DNA of 40,652 nucleotides from 40CM-4-68-19 sp036513415. Lineage in GTDB: Bacteria; Myxococcota; Myxococcia; Myxococcales; 40CM-4-68-19. Made by a program: the position numbers and the translations under genes. Location of the stretch: NCBI GenBank assembly GCA_036513415.1, contig DATBZA010000013.1:1-40652 (forward strand), read 5' to 3'. This document shows positions 7,011-15,700 of this stretch, piece by piece (the first letter of the stretch is position 1; every line of letters begins with the position of its first letter). A model generated the notes under the pieces. The model saw only the letters and a list, made by a program, of their open reading frames with translations, was not told the origin of the DNA and did not search any database.

Positions 7011-7460
7011 ATGGACAAGAACCCGGTGATCGCGGCCCTTCAGCGCGAGCAGGCCTCCGCGCTGGTCCTCTACCTCAACTACAAGAAGTACCACTGGCTG
7101 ACCTTCGGCCCGCATTTCCGCGACCTGCACCTGCTCTTCGGGGAGCACGCCGACCAGGTGCTGGAGAGCGTCGACGAGCTCGCGGAGCGGGCGCTGATGG
7201 TGGACGGCAAGCCGCTCGCGGATCCGGCCCAGTATCTGCCCGCGACGAAAGTGGCGCCTTCGGTGGGCGAGCTGACCGTGAAGCAGATGGTCGACGAGGC
7301 CATCGCCGCGCACGACATCGTCATCCGGGCGATGCACGACGATGCCGACACCGCCACCAAGGCCGGCGACATCGGCACCGCCGATCTCTTCACGCGCCTC
7401 GTCCAGGTCCACCAGAAGCAGCGGTGGTTCCTGAAGGAGATCGCCCGCAAGGAGCGCTGA
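7011..7460 (+). CDS. dps: Dps-family ferritin (DNA-binding protein from starved cells)
   Basis: The 149-residue protein has the Dps dinuclear ferroxidase pattern. His28 (YHW), His40, Asp55 and Glu59 have the same spacing (12, 15, 4) as His51, His63, Asp78 and Glu82 of E. coli Dps. It should form a 12-mer that oxidises Fe(II) with H2O2 and stores Fe(III), protecting DNA in the cytoplasm. The N-terminus is short, without the Lys-rich tail used for DNA binding in E. coli, so DNA binding is uncertain. The gene follows boxB by 53 bp but a hairpin with T-run separates them. A link to an oxygen-using diiron pathway (iron supply or peroxide defence) is attractive but inferred. It is convergent with the amidase gene, leaving one base between stops. 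Confidence 0.9.
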   Translation: MDKNPVIAALQREQASALVLYLNYKKYHWLTFGPHFRDLHLLFGEHADQVLESVDELAERALMVDGKPLADPAQYLPATKVAPSVGELTVKQMVDEAIAAHDIVIRAMHDDADTATKAGDIGTADLFTRLVQVHQKQRWFLKEIARKER

Positions 7461-7461
7461 T

Positions 7462-9174
7462 CTACATCCGGTGCGGCTTCCTCTTGGCGTCCTCGCGATC
7501 GTCACGCTGGTTGCGGCGTTTCGGCGGCGTCAGCGTGGTGCCCGCGGTGTTTGCCGTGGTGGCGTCGCCAGCGAATGTCGGAACCGTGCGCGCGTGCGTC
7601 TTGGCCTCGAAGCCGGAGGCCAGCTTGATGAGCATCGGCTCGCTGAAGGCGGTCCCCAGGAAGCTGATTCCCATGGGCAATCCGTTCACGTTGCCCGCGG
7701 GCACCTGGATGATGGGATATCCGGTGGGGGCCGCCAGGCCCGAGCTGGCGAACAGGAAGTGATCGGACAGAATCAGGTCCGTCGTCCAAGCGGGGCTGTC
7801 CGTAGGGGCGACGATCGCATCGAGGTTGAAGTCGCGCAGCGTGTTGTCGATGGCGGCGACGCCGAAGTCTTGATCGATCTTGAGCGCCTGGTTGTACGTG
7901 ATACCGAAAATCGGTTGAGGCTTGTTGGGGTCCGTGCTGAAGAGATCGGCGAGCTCGAAGACCTCCTGGAAGAAGTACGGCATCTCGGCCGCCGCATTGG
8001 CCTTGTTGAACGCGATCGCGTCGGTCAGCGTCTTGTTCGCCATCGGCACGCCGACGCGGGTGGCGAAGTAGTTCTTCACGTCGATCTTGAAGTCGAAGAG
8101 CAACACTACGAACTCACCGTCCGCAAACGAGAAGTTGTATCCCGCAGCGTCGAGATCCACGACTGTCGCGCCCGCCGCCGCGATCGCTTCGATTGCAGCG
8201 TCGAAAACCGCCACCACCTTGGGCGGCGCGCCGTCGATCCCCTGCCGGGTGACGCCGATGCGCGCCCCGCGGAGTCCTTCGGCATCGAGGAATGCCGTGT
8301 AGTCGGCCGGGATCGCCGGACGCTTCTTGCCCGTTCCTTGCCAGCCGAGCGGCACGCCACCGGTCGCCGCATCACGGGAATCCGGGGTCCGGCTTGCGAT
8401 GACGCTCAGCACGGCCGCTGCATCGGCCACAGTACGCGCGTGAGGACCGATCGTGTCCTGCGTGTGCGAGATGGGGACCACGCCACCGCGGCTGGTGAGC
8501 CCGACCGTAGGCTTGATGCCGACCACCCCGTTGACGTTGGCCGGGCAGACGATGCTGCCGTCGGTCTCCGAGCCGAGCCCGACCGTGGTGAAGTTGGCTG
8601 ACACCGAAGCCGCCGACCCGGAGCTCGATCCGCAGGCATTGCGGTCGAGCGAATACGGGTTGTGCGTCAGGCCGCCCCGGCCCGACCAGCCGCTCGTGGG
8701 GAAGTTGCCTCGGAAGTTCGCCCATTCAGACAGATTCGTCTTCCCGAGGATCACGGCGCCACCCGCGCGCAGCTTGGCGGCGACCGTCGAGTCCTTGGTG
8801 GCCGGCTTGCCGGCGAGCGCGAACGAGCCGGCGGTGGTCTGCATGCGATCGCCCGTGTCGATGTTGTCCTTGAGCAGCACAGGGATGCCATGGAGCGGCC
8901 CCAGCACCCTGCCCTGTTCCCGCATCTTGTCGGCGGTCCGCGCGATCGCCAGCGCGTCCGGGTTCAGCTCGATGACCGAGTTGACCCCCGGACCGTTCTG
9001 GTCGAGCTGCAGGATCCGGTCGACGTAGAAGTTCACCAATTCCACGGAGGTGACCCGGCCCGAAGCCATCGCAGCTTGCAGCTGCACGACGGTCTTTTCG
9101 GTCGGGTCGAATTCCGCGCGTGCGGACAAGGGCACGACGACGACGAGCGCCGCAGCGGTCAGTATGCGTGTCAT
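7462..9174 (-). CDS. Exported amidase-signature family hydrolase
   Basis: The 570-residue protein starts with a Sec signal (cleavage likely after SARA, residue 20), so it acts outside the cytoplasm. The Ser-cisSer-Lys triad is visible: Lys102 in LLKDNIDT, Ser183 in CGSSSGSAAS, and Ser207 in GSETDGSI. The cis-Ser to Ser distance of 24 residues equals that of peptide amidase and malonamidase. It should hydrolyse amide bonds, but the substrate is not evident. GatA is unlikely because of the signal peptide and because no gatB or gatC is nearby. A strong purine run (GGGGGGAA) 8 bp before the ATG supports the start. The C-terminal ~25 residues are unusually rich in Arg and Lys. Confidence 0.9.
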   Translation of the reverse strand: MTRILTAAALVVVVPLSARAEFDPTEKTVVQLQAAMASGRVTSVELVNFYVDRILQLDQNGPGVNSVIELNPDALAIARTADKMREQGRVLGPLHGIPVLLKDNIDTGDRMQTTAGSFALAGKPATKDSTVAAKLRAGGAVILGKTNLSEWANFRGNFPTSGWSGRGGLTHNPYSLDRNACGSSSGSAASVSANFTTVGLGSETDGSIVCPANVNGVVGIKPTVGLTSRGGVVPISHTQDTIGPHARTVADAAAVLSVIASRTPDSRDAATGGVPLGWQGTGKKRPAIPADYTAFLDAEGLRGARIGVTRQGIDGAPPKVVAVFDAAIEAIAAAGATVVDLDAAGYNFSFADGEFVVLLFDFKIDVKNYFATRVGVPMANKTLTDAIAFNKANAAAEMPYFFQEVFELADLFSTDPNKPQPIFGITYNQALKIDQDFGVAAIDNTLRDFNLDAIVAPTDSPAWTTDLILSDHFLFASSGLAAPTGYPIIQVPAGNVNGLPMGISFLGTAFSEPMLIKLASGFEAKTHARTVPTFAGDATTANTAGTTLTPPKRRNQRDDREDAKRKPHRM

Positions 9175-9340
9175 GGGTATTCCCCCCAGGGTAGGGAGGG
9201 GTAGAAGGCGCGCCCACCAGCCGGTCTGTCAACTACGACGAACGTCGGCAGTCCGGCGGTCGACGACGGCGCCGCAGCCGCGCCTCTGACGTCAGTTGCG
9301 CGCGAGCAAGACGCGACGGGACTGTGAGGCCGCGACAAAC

Positions 9341-9748
9341 CTATTCTGCGAAGTAGCCGTTCTGCCCACAATCCAGCTTGATGCCAACATACAAAAAGTT
9401 GCCCTCGCCGATTCCGATCGTATCAAAATTTCTAAACTGCCAAACGCGTGCACCGCCGCACGAAATCGATACTCTATTATTGCTTGACCACGCGGCCTTT
9501 GGCGGATCCGATTTGTCCGTCCGCAGAACCACACGGTCGGGAGTCGTGTGAGCGCCGTGTCGAACAATGAATACCTCGTATGGAGTCGAGACCGTTGCCC
9601 CGGCAGGATAGGTAGCCACAACAATGTCCATGGTCCCGTCAGGAGACGTCGCCCTGTGAAGCTCACGCGGCTTTGGCGACGTGCAAACAAGACTGAATGC
9701 CGCTATTCCCATGACCACACAGAATGCCGCTGTCTTCGACCTGACCAT
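9341..9748 (-). CDS. Small exported protein, candidate immunity partner of the Rhs protein
   Basis: The start used here (ATG 9746-9748) falls 2 bp after the Rhs stop. In-frame ATGs at 9763 and 9769 would overlap the Rhs 3' end. The 135-residue product has an N-terminal hydrophobic helix (AAFCVVMGIAAFSLVC). The Cys lacks a good lipobox, so it is exported or membrane-anchored rather than a clear lipoprotein. The body starts with SPDGTMDIVVATYPAGAT and ends with a Trp/Phe-rich strand, a layout I associate with a widespread family of small uncharacterised exported proteins. Position, orientation and A/T-rich composition match the Rhs gene, and toxin genes of this class are often followed by immunity genes. 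That role is inference; it could equally be unrelated. Confidence 0.65.
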   Translation of the reverse strand: MVRSKTAAFCVVMGIAAFSLVCTSPKPRELHRATSPDGTMDIVVATYPAGATVSTPYEVFIVRHGAHTTPDRVVLRTDKSDPPKAAWSSNNRVSISCGGARVWQFRNFDTIGIGEGNFLYVGIKLDCGQNGYFAE

Positions 9749-9750
9749 AT

Positions 9751-12700
9751 TCACAGTCCGCATCCACATTGGGAATACTGAATACCCGCGCGGATCATCA
9801 CCTGGTCCTTGGGATCATCGCCATAAGGGCCATGCAGGTTGAGATCCCAGGGGGTACCCCATTCTGGCTTTGAGTTTTCCTTTTTACGGCGCTGAGCCCA
9901 ACCCGCCATGCGAAGCAGAATTTGGGGCGGCCAACCCATCGCTGCTCCCGTTGCGCCGTAATTGAAGTTGCCGAACTTCTCGTAATACCCGTGTGGACCG
10001 ACACGCTTATAGTCCCAAGGGCCATAATCATTTACCCGATTGTAAAACCAGAAGGGATTGAGGTGGCGTCCCGCTTCTCTCATGTTGGCTGGGCAGGATA
10101 CAGCTGCCGGATGGGTTGGAACGAGCGGGCACGTGCAAGGAAGTGGATCCCAGGGCACGCCGGGAGGTCCACTCGGGTCCGGCCATTCGTCTGAGAAGCC
10201 GCTTGGGTCCTTCCAGTTGACTGGATCATTGCCGACGTAGCTGTACAGGTTCGAAAGCCCTCCCCCGAACCCTACAGGATCCTTGGCGGTCCATCTGCCG
10301 GTGATGGAGTCATAATCCCGTGCGCCAAACCTCGTCAGCCCAGTGTCGGGATCGTACAGTCCACCAGCGAATCCAAACGGCTGCGTGCCTGGAGCCGTAT
10401 CTGCGAGGATGTTTCCGAACTCATCCCAGTCGACGCGCTGGACAACGGCTCCGGTGGACGCGTTGATGACAAGGCGCACAGTGCCAACTTGATCGGTGAT
10501 AATCCGGAATGTGCTCGTCCCCTGTATCATGTACTCTGGCACGTTGGGGCGCAAACCGTACACGAATGTTGCCTTCACCGACCCGTCCGCGTTCAGCCAA
10601 GCCGCGGGTTGGAACTGGCCCCGGTAGATGAATCCTTCCAGCAGAGCCCCGTTCACGCGCTTTCCGATGCGCCTGTTCTGAGCGTCGATTACGTAGTCTA
10701 TCACCTTCGTCGGCAGCGCCACCTTGCGCAGATTCCCGAAAGCGTCGTAGTCATATGTCGTCCTTCCGTCTGGACAAGACTTCCTGCTCAGCGCGCCGTC
10801 GGCGCTGTACGAGTAGGTGCACGCTCCATATGCGAGAACGCGGTCTTGATCATCATGCTGCGCCAAAGCGCTGAGCCCAGGAGCGACGGTCCGGTTACCG
10901 TTCGGGTCGTATTCATAATGGGCCGTTGCACCGCTCTTCGCCACATCTCTCAGACGGCCCCGGATGTCATAGGAGTACACGGAACTCGTCGTGGCACTCT
11001 GAATTGTCTCTGTCTTGGTCACGATTCGACCTAGCTCATCGCGGGTGCCGTAATCGACGGAGTACAACGATGCACCTCCGATGCGGACCGTGTAGGTCTG
11101 CTCTTCGCCGTACGAGTTATAAGTGCGACTGTCGGTGATCGTCCCGAGAGTCGTTCCAGTGACGAACCCTGTTGCCGAGTCACGAGCGATCGCGAGAGCT
11201 CCGGCCGACGTGAGCAAGTCATCGTTGTCGTAGGTGTAATTGATCGACGTCCCGTTCGTGACTTCTATTGACACTCGCAAATTCGCGTCATACGTCCGCT
11301 GCAAGACGCCAACGATCGGGCCGCTCCACGCTACACTATTCAGCAAGAATCCGTCGTATCCGAAAAGCAGACCGGCGCCGTCGAACGTTGTCATGCTCGC
11401 GATTCGTCCAGTGGACGAACTGTATCCGAGACTCACGGAGCCTCGGCTCGTGGCAAACGACAATAGCCGTCCGTTGGCAGGATCGTAAGATGGAATGATG
11501 AACTCGCCGTCTGGCCGTGAAACCGTCGATACGCGACCATCGACGTCGTAATCGATATGTAGCGTTCGCGGCTGACCGGTGTCGGGCGCAATGTAGTCGC
11601 TTTGTAGATTCACGGGGGTGTAGGTGAACTGATGAGTCGGTCGTGCGGGGGGGACAAGAGAATTCACATTCCCGGCATTGTCGAACGCGGCATCAATTTC
11701 ATTGGAGTCAGTCAGTACGCTGCGCAACGGCCGACCGATTGGGTCATTGAAGAACGACTTCACGCGACCTAAAGGATCATGGATCGACGACAAGTAGCCG
11801 TTGCTGTCGAACGAAAAACCAAACTGCCTCGTGCCTTCCGTCACGGTCGACAGCCGGCCGTTCGGAAAGTATTGAAAGGAGAAAGGCACGACACCTGGTT
11901 CTTGCACCTGCGTCACTCGTCCTGCCACATCCAGTGTCGTTGTCGTCACTCGGCCGAGCGGTGACGTTGCCGTTAGAATCCGAGACGCAGCATCGTATGA
12001 AGTGGAAAAGCGGCGTCCATTTACGGACACTGTTCGACTTTCCTGCCTCAGCGAAGTTGGATCCGAAGGAATGGACAACGTTGCGGCCCTAGTCTCCGAA
12101 GTCTGATACTTGAGCCCGCTCGGTAACGTGATGGTCGTAGAAGTCACCGGAGCGAGCATGCCGAAGCGCGGATCGGCGGTATCCACTTCACTCGTCACCG
12201 TTCCGTCGGGACCGGTCATCGTTCGATTCGAGCTTCTCTCAGTGGTCGTTATGTTCAATCCGGCAGCGTCGATGTGCGAACGCGATGTGCCCGCCGGAGA
12301 AGCAGAGATCGCGTGTTGCGAGACGAGTCCCATAGCTGTGGTTACAGAAACGGCGTGTACGCCCGCCGAATCCGAATTTGCGAGCCGCTTGAAGCCGCCT
12401 GCAGGATCCGTGTCTCTGATGAGGTTCCCCGCCGCGTCGTACAGGAAATCGTGCTCGAGTCCTCGCCGATCAAACAAAGCCCCCAGCAATCCGTTTGCCG
12501 CATGATTCGGCCGCACGGCGACGCGCGCAGGATCGGTGACCGATGACAACCACCCCTGTGCGTCGAACCCAAGCTGGATGAATTGGTTGTCAGGCGTCTC
12601 GATGTCAGTGGCGACACCGGACGTATCGCGGTGTATGAAAGTGGTGCGATTGTCGCCGTCCGTGAAGGCAGACAGTCGTCCCGCTGGATCGTATGCGAAA

Positions 12701-15700
12701 GACGCGACAACACGATTGGTCGTCGCGTCTACCGTGCGCAGATGGCGTCCGGTCACCGGGTCGAAGACATGCGCCTGCCGGCCGTCTGGCGAGGGTTGGA
12801 CCAGGGCATCCGACGTCACCGGATCCACACGCCGGATCGCGCCTGCCATGTTGAGGTACAGCCTGCGGTCTGGACCGAAGCGAATGCTCCCGACGGACAC
12901 CAAGTTGACGTCGGCAGCCGCGATTCCCTCGACGAATGGCTTGGTCCCGCACCCTACGTAGGCCCGAAGCCAGCCATCTGAATCGAGCCTGACGACACAA
13001 TGTGATGGTGCGCCGCTCGGCCCGGTAGTCATATACAGCGAACCGTCAGGTCCGCGCGTGATGTCACGGACGAAGATTGCCCTGGATAGCGCAGGCCCAT
13101 CGATCCAGTTGTCGTTCGCGGGAGCGGTACCCGTTCCGGCAACAGTGCGCCCACTCGTCCCACAGCGAACGATCGTGTTTTCGCCCCAGCAGAGCTCGCC
13201 GTCGAGGGTGAACGGGCCCGCTGCAATCAAGGTCGTGCCGATCACTGTAGACGTCAGCGAGACTGGATCGAAGAGGCGACCAACCACCGTTTCGACTCCA
13301 CCGCCCGGTACGAATCTGTAGAACGAACCGGAGTTATGAACATACACATTGCCGTTGGAGACACGGATGAACGCCGTGTTCGCTACCAGATGAGCATTTA
13401 ACGCAGGAATGATCCCGATCTCGTTGCAATGGAAGGGGCAGGGGTTCAAGCCGGCAACCGTTTCGACGACGCCTCCGTCCCTCAGCCTGCGAACGCATCC
13501 ATCGGCGCAAGGGCCGTTGCGTTCCGGGTAGTAGACGTACCCATCCTGGACCGCGATGGCATTGGTGTACTCGAGGATCGTGTTGATTGCAGGTGTACCC
13601 TCCGGGGACCATGCGGTGGAGGGCGAGAAGAGCGCGCCCGCGACCGTATGGATCGTCCCGTTCGGCATGTACCGGCGGAGGTTCAGAATGGTGGGAGTCG
13701 TGTCGAGGAAGTAAATCGAGCCGTCATTTTTGTCGATGTCGAAGGCTCCGCCACCGCCCGAGAATCCTCCGTTCGCAGTGAGCGCCACGGTATGCACGAC
13801 CGGTCCGGGCACCGGGTTCACCGAACCATCTGCACTCTTCAACCTGCGCTTCGACCCGTCGCCGAAATACAACGTGCCCCCGGTCGAGGAGAGCGAGTGA
13901 TGGTTGCTCAGCGTCCATCCCCCAAACCCCTCCGCTCGGCGAGCATCCAGTGACCCGGTGTATCCGGTCCACCACTCCGAGCCACTCTGCCCCCATAACG
14001 TGAGCGTAGAGAGCGTTCGCGAGCCCGTGATACGGACGCCATTGCCGTTGTATCCAAATCGAGGCGCGCGGGTGTACGAAATCGGGTAGACATACCCGAC
14101 GCTGGTCTTCAGGATTTGCTCGCCTTGCAGTTTTCGTCCGTAGGCATCCAACCCATCCCAAGTGAAGACATAGTCTTGATTGGGAGTGGGTGGGAACGAC
14201 AGTTGCCACGACCTTCCCGCAACCGCGATCCTGAGAGAGATGGATTGCAGGCTCGACGGAACAGTCGGTCCTGTGACATGGATCAGGTGCCGGTAGGCCT
14301 TGGCGCGACCGGGCACCCGGTCGCTGCTATATACGAGCGACGCGCCAGCTCCTGGCAGGGAAATCGTCTCGCGTAGAACACGATTTTCGCACTCGATCAC
14401 TGACATGAATTCCAAACATGGATCGTTGTTGTCAGAATCATCATCCTGCTCCGGCCCCGTCGTGGCGTCCGGTTGTGGTGCGAAACCCATGTTGGAGTCC
14501 CAGTCGGAGAAGTGAGGAATTGGAGAGCGCCAGAGAGACTGGCCTGCAACGTAGAGCCTGGCGAGTACGGCAAGCTCCGCGTTCGAAACTCCCAGGTTGG
14601 AGAGCGTTTGAGGAGACGCCGGGGTGCCGCTGCCATCCACGTCGATCGAAGCAGTGCCACTGGCGATGGACAGAATCTTGATGACCAGACCATTGTCGCT
14701 GTCGAGCCAATTGCCGACGTCGCGGTTGTAGTAGCCCGTCGGCATGGGTACTCCTGTGTCGAGCCCGACGAAATTTTCGACGTAGAGAATCGGAGCTTTG
14801 CTGAATGATACGGAGGTCGCATTGGCCGCAACCGCTTCATCGGCCGTCAACGCAACTGCATACGTGTACGCACTCGCCGGCGGCAGGGCCCCGGGCATGG
14901 CCTTGGGACCGGCGGAACCCACCGTATACTCCGTCGCACGGATACGCAGTGATTGCACGGGCGTCGTTCCCGAAGGTTTGACGAGAGTAGCTGTTGTTCC
15001 AGGCAGGACGAGAACCGTTGCCCGTCGTGCCCCGTCCACGTCGCTCTGCACCGATCCCTGCGCGACCTGTATGACCGGGGAAGAGCCGGAGACGTCGACG
15101 GCGGTGACGAGCTGATCGAATCCGGAGAGGGCGATCTCGTCGACGACTGCGTACTCTCCAAACCGCGGCGAGACCGACCGCTGGACAGGCAGGAATCCAT
15201 CCTTTGAATAACTCACGGTCAGGATGCTTCCCCCGTTCACGACCAGATCGAACCATCCGTCCGCACGGGTATATGTGTTGCCGTACTCCGGGTGCCCCAG
15301 GATGCCGATTGCGACTGCGGCTACAGGGTTCCCATTGCGGTCGATCACATGCCCGCGAACAACAGCGACTCGCGCATCGTCGATCGCGTCGGGAGCAACA
15401 TCGAGTTGGACCGGGTTGTTCCCTGTATATAGGAACCGTGTCACCGCGGCGATCGGAGATGGGACGGACTCGTCGATCGGCGGTGCGGTGAGCACCGGAT
15501 CTGGCACGGTGGCCACGAAGTTCAGCATGGGACCGTCCACGGACCAATTACCGACGGCATCGCCAGCTTGGACGGCGAAAACGTATGAGCTTCCCGTTGT
15601 CAGGCCAGACACGTTCGCTGAGAGCACATTTGCCGGCGTCGTGGCCAGAACGACACCATTCTCGTAGACGCGGTAATAGGCTACTGCGGTGTCGTCGTTC

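Noticed and set aside
9286..9295. CTGACGTCAG palindrome downstream of the small exported gene
   Set aside because: Only 10 bp, no T-run and no flanking structure; expected by chance at this scale.
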